NCBI GenBank assembly: GCA_004009845.1 | Contig: RMBW01000180.1 | Coordinates: 1-38,259, forward strand | Origin: Davidsoniella eucalypti | Lineage: Eukaryota; Ascomycota; Sordariomycetes; Microascales; Ceratocystidaceae | DNA: 38,259 bases | Reading direction: 5' to 3' | In this document: one piece after another, positions 1-10,103 of the stretch | Numbering within the stretch: position 1 is the first letter of the stretch | How the letters are laid out: each line of letters opens with the position of its first letter | Notes under the pieces: model-generated | Database searches by the model: none | What the model saw: the letters and a program-made list of their open reading frames with translations, nothing else | What the model was told of the DNA's origin: nothing | Program-made: the position numbers and the translations under genes

Positions 1-3000
1 TTTTTACTTATTAGACTCTAACAACGAAGAAAATAAGATAAGACCGAAAAAGGTATTTCTCTTGTCAAAAGCTAAGCACTACGGAGCTGATATCTTGATC
101 TGCTTACTCAGCCATGAATGGATTTGCAGATTCCAGTCACCCGTTCATATATATTTCATCTCGATAGATATAAAAAATTAAAATTAAAAGATAGCTACAG
201 CTGCGCCCGAAGCTATAGCCAAGATAAAAAGCCCCAGAGACGTATTACGTCGATACTTGAGTAACTACAAACTCGTGAGATCTGAGCCATAAGCTCTCAT
301 CTTATGCTCACATGAACAATAGCAATTACAAGGACTTTTTTTTTCCCTTCGAACTCATGGCTATGTTCCCTGCTTTATTTGTTACCGCGTCCATCTAAGA
401 GAGGATGCTTTGAATTCTTAGTGCGATACGTAACCCTTTTTCCCATCTTTTTCTTTTCAAGTTCCCCCCCCCCCCCCTTTGTCCAACATGTATACTAACT
501 TTTGGTTCCAATTCCTTACCAAACAAGGTTTTCCTTTAACGAAGCGTTCAGCTTTTGGCTGAATATTCATATATCGTAGTTAATCTCTCCAACAGTCCGG
601 ATGGTTTGAATTATATCCCATCTGCTTGGTTTATAAAGCCTAGTCTATGTAATCCTTTTTACTGTGATATTTGGGTCGGTTTCATTGTCCCCCGTTCCCC
701 CAAAACCTTGTTATAACATATGGCGGAAGCTCGCTGATTTATGAGAAGACATGTCAACAAGGAGCGGAAAAGACTAACCAAACCCATACAATGTACATGT
801 ATATGACGGACTATATATAGTTGTAGGAAAACTTCCCTCTATTTTCCTGAAATTAATATGGCGGATGGTTCATGCTAGACTGAGTGATGTCCTCTTTCCT
901 TGCCGCATTGTATGAATGAAAATGGCCTAGTAACTAGTCAGACATATGTGTCTTATAGAATTTGATGTGCTGTCAATATTTATGCCACTCATATAAAGAC
1001 TCGGCATGATTTATTCCGTTGCGTGTAGTAATTAAGCTTTGCTACATAGTAGTATCAAATTCTCAGTAAAGATTAATGATAAAAAAACTTGTGTGGCGTC
1101 TTTTTTCGTTTCTTTTCCTTGTTCATCTCATTTTGAATAGCGGTTAATTAGGCGGCTTACACGCATATTCTAGCCTTGTCGAGCTTGGCTGAGTTGTGAT
1201 CAAAGCTTAAAGTTGCTTATACCTGTGTAGAATCTGCATATTTCTTTTTATCTTTTGGCCTACTTTTACTACAGAAAGTACCTTGGTAAGCCGTTCTCTT
1301 ATTCTTCCTTCTTGTGATAGTGATTCTGTCTCGATCGTGCCCTCGCATTTGGACGAACAGCCACCCGAACGTTCTTTTCACCGACTTTCAATTTGATTCG
1401 GAAGATTCCCATTGCTTGTTACTCGGTTTTGAGCCTTGTTTCTTCGTTCTTTCTGCTGCACGGACTAGAGCAAGCCGCTCTATCTTTTTGTATTACGTAG
1501 GCAAAATGTGACATGGTCTTTGTTATGGAATGTAAGCCTCTTAAGTTTCCTTGTCTCCTCTATGCTACCTGCTCTCTTTCCGTTACTCGTTACCGCTACA
1601 GGGAAAGTAAGATTGAGAAAATAAACATTGAGAGGACACAAACATGAAGATCGCCTGAGAATGTATCAACATGGGAGCCTCGGAGTAAAATAATAGGAAG
1701 AAACGCACATAAACGTTTTGACTACATCAGCCAAGAAAAGAAACATGAACTTGGCGAGGTCCGTTCGCCTCTTCTAGCGTCAACCCTGCCAGAAACCCAA
1801 CCCTGAAAGAAAGAATGTATGTACGCCTACAAAGAACCTCGATGTGCGTTTGTTAAAGTGAACCCAAAACTTCCGTGCCCTTGCATGGCGCAGAACTTGG
1901 CTTGCTAGCATCTTGCATATTCCGTGCATTATATTCTTCTCTTACCTTCTCATACTAACTCTGCCTCCACAAGTGTCACCATCCAAGACATGCTGGGTAC
2001 TTTGGGGTCGTGATGTAAGATGTGTACTTGTTGATTTCTTCCTTTGAAGAATTATATCAGAAAAGAAGTCGACTTAGCCTTTTCCTCACTTCGTATTAAG
2101 TTGAATCAATAATTCAATCTCAAAAGCTTTTGACTAATGTACGTCCTATCTTTTGACAATATAATTTCCTTCAGGTTTGTAGAGCAAAATAAGCATGGTG
2201 CAGGGTTAATAACCCCAACACCCAATATCCCTATCGAGAATTCGGTTATTTCATTACGCCTCCCTCCCTCGTCCAATATCACTAAATATATTCAAAATAA
2301 ATTGTAAATATTCATAGCACTACCTAGCAACTAGCAATTCTCTAATAGCAGCCAGTTTCTATACTAACAGCTATTTTTGACGTTTAAACATAGGTGAATA
2401 ATACTGTTGTGGTGTTTCACCTCGCATAATATACCGAGAGAAGCGTTGTTGGTATTCCAGCGGCATTTCCAAGTCTCGGGATCATCATAGACAAACTCAT
2501 CGGTATGTGTGTTGATATCTAGCTCTTGTTCCATCTTGCTGATATGGAGTGGCTATCTTCCCTTCTCGCCTAGCGAATCACCGACTATACAATGATGCTG
2601 ATTGGAGCTAGGGAGAGGGGGAGAATCCATAAGACGGGCTAGATCCCCTTATCCGTCTGAAATGCATGTTTACCTTCACAACATTCTTTGTGATGCTTTG
2701 TTACAGGGTCTTTTCCTATTATGGACTAGGTTTTAGCCGCCATGTTGGAATGCTAATGCAACATCAGGGCTGCCCTGATACCAGACTCACACATATCTTG
2801 CGATGAGAAGAGACATCGCCCATTCCATTCCACGGGCGATACGAGGGAACATAATAGGAAAAGGAAAATAATCGTTTGTCGAGGCAGGGCGCTAGTCATG
2901 TCTTACAATTCGAAGCATGCTAAATTCAAGCGACTTCACATGTTTGAAAAGACGATATGACAGTATTATGTTTGTGTCACATGAGATCTCCGACATCATC

Positions 3001-3741
3001 GTCAGAGTTTTTTTCCAATTTTTTTTTTCAATGACAAATGTACGTATTGGACAACGAGATAATAATGTCATCCTGCTTCTGTATTTTCCTCTCTTGCTAA
3101 ATAGACTTTTATTTCGTGATATACTTTACATAGACTTGGATCACCTCGTAGACCAAGAAGATTCTTTATCGAGCTGTGCTAGTGTTATGCTCGTGGATTC
3201 CAAGATTGACTACTTGGTCGTCCTTGTATTGATGAAAGCCAAGGATGCCTAATCCAAAAGCCCGCCGAGTCTCGACATGGGCGATCGTCCCCGGAGGTCG
3301 TGTTGTTAAGTCCCTCGCTTTATATAACTATCGCATCATTTTTCTACTTCTTGACCTATTTGCTCAAAAGAAACACTGTTCAAGAACTCCCTGAAATCTA
3401 ACTAAGGTTCTTGTTTCCGTCATGACTCCATGTTCAAATCCCAGCTCCAGCTATCAGTGGTACTGGGGCATCTGAACTGTTGTCTTCCTGTTAGAAACTT
3501 GATACTGCGGTGTAGCAAACTGGAAATATGTCTTGTATGTTTCTAGTCCAAGTTTATCCGCAAATATCCGGATCTATCGTCCCGGGAGCATCTTCCAAGT
3601 CCCGTATCTTTCGGTTAGTTACGGTTCTTTTTCTTCTGGGCTTAATTTGGTCTGATATAACATCTACTGTGATTTTATAGCAATACAACAGCCTGTTCCA
3701 TATAGAAACAATCGTCATTTCTCCTCGTTTGCTACATCTCT
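1..3741. other. gene-free AT-rich spacer
   Basis: I see no supportable gene in this stretch. Open frames are short, have no recognisable motif and show no exon-like rise in G+C. A 14-base C homopolymer lies at 464-477. The longest frame (2917-3252) is AT-rich in composition and resembles nothing I know. Confidence 0.6.
464..477. repeat. poly-C(14) homopolymer
   Basis: Fourteen consecutive C on the plus strand in an otherwise AT-rich spacer. Confidence 0.9.
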
Positions 3742-3770
3742 TATAATGCCTTCTAAGCCCCAAATTCTCA
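3742..3770 (+). promoter_or_regulatory. 5S rRNA upstream TATA element and conserved leader block
   Basis: TATAA sits at 3742-3746, that is -29 to -25 from the 5S start. The whole 29-base block recurs upstream of the second 5S gene (6294-6322, minus strand) with a single T/C difference, and similarity stops at the TATA. Neurospora 5S genes are known to need a TATA-like element near -29 in addition to the internal control region, so this is probably the external part of a pol III promoter. The function is inferred from position and conservation. Confidence 0.65.
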
Positions 3771-3889
3771 ACATACGACCACAGCTGATAGAAAGCACGG
3801 GATCCCGTCCGCTCTCCCCTAGTTAAACTATCAAGCGCCCGATCAGTACTACGGTGGGTGACCACGTGGGAATACCGGGTGTTGTATGT
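3771..3889 (+). rRNA. 5S ribosomal RNA, copy 1
   Basis: The 119-nt sequence opens with ACATACGACC and closes with GTTGTATGT. These ends pair as helix I over about nine base pairs. The internal stretch GATCCCGTCCGCTCTCCC and the GGTGGGTGACCAC segment are diagnostic of fungal 5S rRNA. A T-run at 3891-3895 can terminate pol III. The gene is identical over its full length to the minus-strand copy at 6175-6293. Dispersed single 5S genes are normal in Pezizomycotina. It looks intact, and a pseudogene is unlikely given the conserved TATA block and terminator. Protein-like open frames across it are artefacts of the RNA gene. Confidence 0.92.
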
Positions 3890-3899
3890 ATTTTTGACG

Positions 3900-5400
3900 T
3901 CAAATTCCTTTTTAGTTGTCTTGAAGAAGATAGAGGCGCTGATCAGAGGTGCTGTTGAAGAAGAGAGCATGGAGAGCCACGGAGACATCACTCAACTAGA
4001 CTTCTCCGATGTCTTTAATACCATGGATAGAAGACGGGTCGTAGACTCCTTGAGGAGTTATAGGACGGATCTCTCCTGGGCATACAATCAACCTACTATC
4101 CTTGTGACAAACGATAGAAACAGATTTGTGTCCTCAGAGGGGATGAGGTGGTTTGTGGAGAATCTCAAGGGAACACTAGGACCAGGAGAGGAGGTCATGG
4201 TTTACCTCGACGGTTGTAGTCGGCCGACGAGCGAACGTCCCGGACATCGCGGCCACTTTGCTTGCAGACACGGAAATCGGGGTCTCTCTCACCCTGTCCA
4301 AGTCGAAGGTCCTACGTGTCCAGGATTGCCGTGAGTCGACCGGCATAGAGGTACTTGGCACCTTCCTTGGCCTGACTGCTTCCCGAAGGCGCTTCCTTTA
4401 TGACCGAATCGCCCGCCAGGCAAACACACATCTCCGTCTAGAGCAGCTGTCACTACGGGAAGCTCAGTTGGTACTCCGCTTGTGTACCCAACAAACGCTC
4501 CGGCACCTGGTGATACGCCCCGACGGCCTGGAGGACATCTGATCTATTCTTGATAACCTCTTGAACGCAACGTCTAGATCAGAGGCGTGTCTGAGCCCGG
4601 ACCATACGACAGTGACATCGTGGCCCTACCCATGAGCTTGGGTGGAATGGGAATTCCGTCCTACCGAGAGCGAGCCTTCGCCGTCTTCTCGGTCGTATCA
4701 GCATAAGCACAAGCATTTAGAATGCATCCGGGACTCCGACGTCACCCGCTACGCAGACAGCGAGAAGTCATGGGGAGGGAGCTGAACGGCTCATAGCGCG
4801 ACAGATCGACCCTCACCAGCGGAAAGAAAGGATTTTGCCGGCCAGAAATCATTCATGGGTCCATCGCCTGCACGATATGACTCAGAATTGCTTTCACCGG
4901 GCTCTCTGCAGTCAGGAATACTGTGTGAGCTGGAATCCCACTTCCGTCGAGATGAATCCGGAAAACATGCAGATTGGGGATTTGAGGAGGTCGGAGTGAC
5001 AAAGCTTTACAGCCTGACTGTCATCACACTACATGGCGGACATGCCTCAAGCGACGCTGTCACTAACCAACAAAGCCCATGATGCCAAGATTGCCAGATG
5101 CCCCCCTTGGAAGCCGGTGAAAATTTCTACCCAGTGGTGTTCTCACAGGGTGGCTCAATGGATGCCAAGTCAGAAGACATTCAAGATACTCCAACAACAG
5201 ATGTCAAGATCAACTTCAGGCTGGCTTACCAGAACCATCGGACTCCTCATCGCTCGGACTCGGGTGGAAGCCCGCTGAGTGACACGAGAGATGGCTCGAG
5301 AGGGAAAAATGGGGGATGGCGCCACGCTGTCGACTTGTCCCGTGAACCTCCTTGAGCCCGGGGTAGGCGGAGATGATGCCTTTGAAGACGTCGTGGGGCA
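3900..5400 (+). pseudogene. decayed LINE-type reverse transcriptase relic
   Basis: This is a 5'-truncated, frameshifted fragment of a non-LTR retrotransposon. The first frame (about 3900-4211) has the reverse-transcriptase A-box signature LDFSDVFNTMDRR, then a WAYNQP segment and the start of the catalytic YLDD box at 4203-4211. The frame breaks inside that box. The match resumes in another frame (about 4216-4542) with TLLADTEIGVSLTLSKSKV and the following thumb-like region, ending at a stop at 4540. A third segment near 4620-4680 reads LPMSLGGMGIPSY, a motif found after the RT domain in many LINE proteins. From 4690 to 5400 the DNA stays richer in G+C and has short coding-like frames, but I cannot align them. 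Several stops and frameshifts make it inactive. The clade is not determined. The 5' edge lies immediately after a 5S gene. Confidence 0.75.
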
Positions 5401-6168
5401 AATGCTAATATAGTTAGTCTCTCAGGCTATGTCTTTATTCTCTTTGGCATCCAATGGAATAATACATCCCAAATCGTGTGTGGTTATATTGGTTTCGTCG
5501 ACTGTTCATATATCACGCGACTAGTTGGGCAGTTCCACGCGCCAAATCACAAGAGAATGTAGTATCCATCAGGATTACAAAACAGTATGTGCCATCGGAT
5601 ACACTATATCAGCATTTAGGAAACACAGTGATATATAGTCCCATTGTAGCATAGAAGTATTAAGTTATTTATATCTGTTTATAGCATACCATGTCTTAGA
5701 ACTAGTAGGGAGTCATGTCACATGTCTGGTCGTTGCTGTCTTGTGAACTAACAAATATTATAGACTAATGACATATTTCTATATTGTGATTTATTCTATC
5801 GGTCTATCCTGTACAATTGTGTAACATATTCGTCTATATGTTGTGTTGCCGAGTCACAGTTGGCGAGGGCCATTTCGTTGTTCAACAACAACGGAGGAAA
5901 TAAGTAAATTTAATAGTAAAGGGAAAGAGATGTACACTTGTGGTTTAAAGTCCAACTAGTTTGATTTGATTGGATTATATTTAACGTCTACCTAAATCAC
6001 TAAGACCATACATACGATGCCGGATTGGCTACCGGACAGATATTTAAAGTCCTCCCCTCGACGAACTCAATAATGTGCGGGACGACACCGTCCACTAGCC
6101 CCGAAGAACTAGTGGTCCATACCTCCTATGAGCAGCAAAAACTACAGCAAAAAAGGCGCACAAAGACC
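5401..6168. other. AT-rich spacer between LINE relic and second 5S gene
   Basis: I see no gene. Composition drops sharply in G+C after about 5400, which I used as the approximate 3' limit of the LINE relic. The segment at 6025-6174 is slightly richer in G+C but holds only an open frame that continues through the 5S gene on the wrong strand. Confidence 0.5.
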
Positions 6169-6173
6169 AAAAA
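6169..6173 (-). terminator. pol III T-run terminator of 5S copy 2
   Basis: Five A on the plus strand give TTTTT on the transcribed sense, one base beyond the 3' end of the minus-strand 5S gene, as at copy 1. Confidence 0.65.
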
Positions 6174-6174
6174 C

Positions 6175-6293
6175 ACATACAACACCCGGTATTCCCACGT
6201 GGTCACCCACCGTAGTACTGATCGGGCGCTTGATAGTTTAACTAGGGGAGAGCGGACGGGATCCCGTGCTTTCTATCAGCTGTGGTCGTATGT
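6175..6293 (-). rRNA. 5S ribosomal RNA, copy 2
   Basis: The reverse complement is identical at all 119 positions to the 5S gene at 3771-3889. It has the same helix I ends, internal control region and 3' T-run. Its upstream 29 bases (6294-6322) also match, including TATAA at the same distance. The two copies therefore face opposite directions about 2.3 kb apart with the LINE relic between them. The flanks beyond the TATA and beyond the terminator do not match, so the duplicated unit is just the gene with its promoter. Confidence 0.92.
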
Positions 6294-6322
6294 TGAGAAT
6301 TTGGGGCTTAGAAGGCGTTATA
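6294..6322 (-). promoter_or_regulatory. 5S copy 2 upstream TATA element and conserved block
   Basis: Read on the minus strand, TATAA lies 25-29 bases before the 5S start and is followed by the same block as at copy 1, with one transition. The assignment as an external pol III promoter rests on the conserved position and on Neurospora precedent. Confidence 0.6.
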
Positions 6323-6568
6323 AAGGAATCGCCGAAAGCCGGCCGGGACCCTCCGTGTCAAAGCCCGGTAACATCTCGGACTCGCTTTTCTTGACTTATG
6401 TTTCTCTTGAGTCTTGACAACTTTCGACTTCAAATTCTCAATGCGCTCCTCGTCGCGCTTGATATCTTGCTCGTAAATGGCATTTTGTGCTTCTGAAGTA
6501 ACATCCCGTTGTAAATCAGCCTGCTGGCGGACATTTAAAAAGCCATTGATGGCGGCAATGAAGAGCCA
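6308..6568 (-). pseudogene. open coiled-coil-like gene fragment, unrecognised
   Basis: On the minus strand one frame stays open for about 86 codons between a TAA just above 6568 and a TAA at 6308-6310, with no in-frame ATG. The middle looks like real protein: it includes DVTSEAQNAIYEQDIKRDEE followed by RIENLKSKVVKTQEKHK, a charged heptad-like pattern typical of a coiled coil. The final residues run into the upstream block of the 5S gene, so the reading is cut by it. I do not recognise the family. It may be a remnant exon of an old gene broken by the 5S insertion, or part of a decayed element. Chance cannot be excluded, since the frame is short. Confidence 0.3.
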
Positions 6569-7072
6569 TTACTCTGAGCGCTCATTTCTAAGTGGATTCT
6601 GCAGCCCAAAGTGTGCTTTAGTATTCTTTGTGTATGATGAAATGGGAAGATAGTACAATAGAGATGCAAAATAAAACGACGATGCTGGATTCCGTTAGAA
6701 TCACATTGAAAACAAAATAGGAAGAATTTTGGTGTTTGGGAAGACAACACTGCAGGCTGAATAAGTATTTATTCTGTACAGCCAGCTCCCAAATGGACAA
6801 CTTCCATATGCAGATAGATACAAGCAACTAAGATAGGATAGACGGCTAGTAAAAGAAAGAGAAGAAAAACGCGCAATCACTCAAAAGAACATGAGAAAAG
6901 TATCGTCGGTATCACACAAATTAGGCCAAGTGCTGCTACGCTAGCTGATGCATCAACTACAACAATCTGTAAGCTATGTTAATAGATAAACCACTATTTA
7001 TGTATGATATATATACTTCTCTTGAAGCGATGAATGAGATATGCCGATGAGAGCGTCTTGCAATATGATTAT
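6569..7072. other. spacer, no gene seen
   Basis: This is AT-rich DNA with only short frames without motifs, located between the coiled-coil-like fragment and the TSD-flanked LINE tail. Confidence 0.5.
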
Positions 7073-7086
7073 GACTAGAATGCAAC
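7073..7086. repeat. target-site duplication, left copy
   Basis: GACTAGAATGCAAC occurs here and again at 7561-7574. The pair exactly flanks the LINE fragment, and similarity ends on both sides. Direct repeats of this length are the usual footprint of target-primed reverse transcription. Confidence 0.75.
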
Positions 7087-7560
7087 TTTGTATTTGTATT
7101 TGTATTTGTTATTATTAACGAGCGCGGGGGAGTCGAGCCAATAAAATTGGGACGCGGCTCCCACCCATCACCTTAAGGGACATGCGCACGGTGTCTATCT
7201 ACTAACTACTTGTGTACCTAGCTTCTAAACACAGGGTGTGGTGGAGCCCTGTATAACCCTAGTGGTTATAGAGGGGACCATCACTGTGGTGTGTGACTAG
7301 GGTCACTGTTACAGTGTAACAATCATAAAATAATGAACGGTGGGCGCTGTGCAGCGGAGTCCCCACCTAAAGGAGGCCGAAGAGGGCACAAGTCTTCAAG
7401 AAATTGTGTCTTTCGGAGGAAGGTTGCGAGCCGAAGCGCACCCTGCGGAGTCCCAAGAACAAAGTCCAGAGTTCCGAGGCTGCGGTTGCGACCCGCGAAG
7501 GAGTATCTATGCCGGGCTATAGGGCACCTTATGAAATGGATGGGGCTCTTTGGGAGCCCA
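7087..7560 (-). mobile_element. 5'-truncated LINE (or SINE-like) insertion with A-rich tail
   Basis: The segment is bounded by a perfect 14-bp direct repeat. Read on the minus strand it starts with an open frame of about 77 codons that ends in TGA at 7325-7323. That frame includes LDFVLGTPQGALRLATFLRK, which resembles the extreme C-terminal tail of fungal LINE ORF2 proteins; this match is from memory and moderate. A 3' untranslated part follows, and near its end is a strong hairpin in which GGGAG and CCAAT arms pair with ATTGG and CTCCC arms around TTT. The element ends in short repeats of CAAATA type (7087-7112). The truncated coding part, 3' hairpin, simple-repeat tail and TSD together fit a non-LTR retrotransposon copy. 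It is richer in G+C than its surroundings and shows only one stop in the coding part, so it may be fairly young. Confidence 0.75.
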
Positions 7561-7574
7561 GACTAGAATGCAAC
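7561..7574. repeat. target-site duplication, right copy
   Basis: This is the second perfect copy of GACTAGAATGCAAC, directly after the 5' end of the minus-strand LINE fragment. Confidence 0.75.
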
Positions 7575-8530
7575 CCTTGGGTGTCATTATTTATCTCACG
7601 TAGCTAGTCATGTGACTGTATGTCAGCTGCTATAAGGGTTGCCAAAGCCATGTAGATGATGATTATCAGGGTTGTCCCAGTTTCTTGTGTAAAATGCCAA
7701 GACTTTTAGTGTCTAAAGTCGTACCTTGAGACCACTTATAACATCTTTCGCTCAAAAACTATTATTTGAACCTCCAATTCAACAAGTCGTGATGCTGTAA
7801 CTATGAAATATCTTAGTGCCCGGCTGCGTTAGCAGATCACGGGTTTTATCGGAGGTATAAATCTTTATCCTTTACATTATGATTAGCTTTTTGCCTTAGA
7901 AAACGTCAAAGTAAACTTTTTTTACTCTATGCTGTGAATCGTAAGGTTCGGCTAAGCTTCAATGCCAATTAAGCAATTTCATATATATACCAAAATCTCG
8001 TGATTTCCATATTTGACACCAAGCTTATGTTATATTAAATATGTCCTATAATGTCCGAAGTTCTAGGTAAAAGACTTTGCTATCATGAATCGTTATCATT
8101 GCTCTTGCTAGTCTCCAATTGACCTAAGCATATGCGATGTTTAGCCATGACTATTAACCGTGGGTTCCCATTCCAAGTCACGTTTCTATTAGAAGTATAT
8201 AGAGAGATACAAATCGGCCGGTTGTAGTATAGCTAGCTAAGCCACAGCCCAGTATACCCTCTCCCGAATACTTCCATACGTTTCTTTGCCTCAAGTCCTA
8301 ATTCTTGTGAGTGAGTTTTGACTTTTAGGCCTTTACATAGTAGCATATTTGCCTCTAGGACTTTATTGCTATCTATAAGTAGAGGGGAATCTTCTCTACT
8401 TCTTGAAAAAATATTTTCTTCTCATACACATCGCACTTCTGCAGCTCAACTCAGAATCACAGCTTGATTTCGACCAAAACCTCCATATCAATTCTTCAAA
8501 TATCAATTCAAACACCACACATCATTCAAT
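7575..8530 (+). promoter_or_regulatory. upstream region of the ZIP transporter gene
   Basis: There is no gene here. A candidate TATA box (TATAAG) lies at 8374-8379, followed from about 8400 by a C/T- and C/A-rich stretch typical of fungal 5' leaders, up to the ATG at 8531. I looked for a full Zap1-type zinc response element (ACCYYNAAGGT) and found none that is convincing. Confidence 0.4.
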
Positions 8531-10103
8531 ATGAGTGACTATTCTTCGTCTTCTCCCCCGAGCTACGCTCATTTCCCTCCTGCCCCTCTTCTGGAAAAGG
8601 AACCTCCCAAGGGGCCTACTCGCTTTAAGCAGTTCGTTGACAAGGCCATCTCCCACCTCCCTCAAATTGTCATTGGCCTTCTCGCTGCCTCTATGCTTTT
8701 GAACGTTGGCCTTGGCTACGTTGCTTTTGTTGTCAAGGGTGATCATCACTCTTCCAATGTCCCGTCTCTCCATTCGGTCCCTTCCATGAACAACGTCACC
8801 GCCTTCAGCTCGCTTGCCAACACCACCTGGGCTTACAGCAACGGTACCCATCACCCCTCTGTCTCTGGTATCTACTATCCCAACGCCACTGGCACCGCGG
8901 TCACTCTCCCTGTTTCTGGCACTGCCGTCGCTATCCCCACTGGTAGCATCACTGTCCAGGCTGTTGGGAATGGCTCGGCCAGCTTCAATGGTACGTATGT
9001 CCACGATTTCAAGCACCTTTCCGGACGTCACATAGGTCACCACCATGGCGATCATGAACATGACCACGAAAATGAGCACGAGCATGGGCATGAGCATGAG
9101 CATTTCGTCTACGACATGAAGATTCACGTCGCCGCCGTTTTCATCCTATTTGCTGGCTCTGGTGCTGCCTGCGTCTTCCCTCTCCTCACTCGCAAGGTTG
9201 GCTCCAGCATCATTGAAAAAACTATCTTCTTCGGCGCTCGTCACATCGGCACTGGCGTTCTTCTAGCTACTGCCTTCGTACATCTACTACCTACCGCCTT
9301 CGCTGCTCTTACGCACCACTCACTACCCGCTTTCTTCACCGAGACTTACCCTTCCACTCCCGGTGTCATCGTCATGGCTGCCATTCTCTTCGTCGTCGTT
9401 GTGGAAATGGCCTTGAGCCCTGCCCGCATCCAGCGCAAGGTCAAGGCCCAGCCTATCAACAGTGGCGAATCTCCCGAATCGAACATCTCCAAGCAGGTCA
9501 TGCAGTGCCGTTTGCTTGAGGCCGGTATCATCTTCCACAGCGTTTTCATTGGCATGTCACTCAGTGTTGTCACTGGCTCTGGCTTTATTGCATTCGTGAT
9601 TGCTATTCTCTTCCACCGTAAGTATCATTACACAGCGAATAGTATCTCCATCAGTCACTAATACAGATTCATAGAAATCTTCGAAGGTCTAGCTCTGGGC
9701 TCTCGCATTGCGAACATTGCCTGGCCCCACAAGTCCATCCAGCCTTGGATTATGGTCATTGCCTACGCCCTTACGTATGTTATCTTGCTCCTTTTATACA
9801 TTGAACTTCCATAGAACGTCCTATTAACATCTCCGCTTCTTTAGTACGCCCATTGGTCAGGTGATCGGTATTGGCACCCACACCCTGTATGAGCCCGAGT
9901 CCATCTCTGGCCTTCTGGTCGTTGGAATCGCCAACGCCGTTTCCGCCGGTGTCCTAACCTTTACTGCCATCGCCGAGATCATGCAAGATGACTTCCTGAG
10001 TGACGAGAGCTGGGAGACTCTTCGTGGCTGGAAGCGCGCTCTGGCCTTCACCTTCGTTCTTATTGGTGCAGGTCTCATGAGTCTCGTTGGCTACTGGGCT
10101 TAA
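8531..10103 (+). CDS. ZIP-family zinc/iron transporter (three exons)
   Basis: Exons are 8531-9617, 9675-9774 and 9845-10103; introns of 57 and 70 nt have GTAAGT/GTATGT donors and TAG acceptors. The joined product is 481 residues. The ZIP signature is clear: RHIGTGVLLATAFVHLLPTAF near 238-257, the metal-site helix HSVFIG at 336-341 and HQIFEG at 362-367 (the second is completed only by splicing), then TTPIGQ. The product should import Zn2+, or possibly Fe2+, across the plasma membrane like Zrt1/Zrt2. The N-terminus is unusual: a proline-rich cytosolic head, a hydrophobic segment at about 44-68, a Ser/Thr/Asn-rich stretch with six N-glycosylation sequons (about 88-155), and a dense His/Glu/Asp cluster at 167-191 before the first canonical helix. 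The loop between helices III and IV, which usually carries the histidines, has none. The many C-ending codons suggest strong expression. Confidence 0.93.

Noticed and set aside
2917..3252. 111-codon plus-strand open frame
   Set aside because: No motif, no exon-like composition and isolated in AT-rich spacer DNA.
3431..3443. GTTCAAATCCC resembling a tRNA B box
   Set aside because: No pairing T stem, no A box or acceptor arms at proper distance.
3554..6417. Two similar predicted proteins at 3554-3991 (minus) and 6025-6417 (plus) that share about 40 residues
   Set aside because: The shared part is the antisense of the two 5S rRNA genes; the similarity is at RNA-gene level and the flanking residues are unrelated.
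7309..7320. TGTTACAGTGTAAC palindrome that looks like paired LTR ends
   Set aside because: It lies inside the TSD-bounded LINE fragment and no second long direct repeat was found.
7723..7733. Possible zinc response element upstream of the ZIP gene (ACCTTGAGACC)
   Set aside because: The right half does not match the palindromic AAGGT arm.
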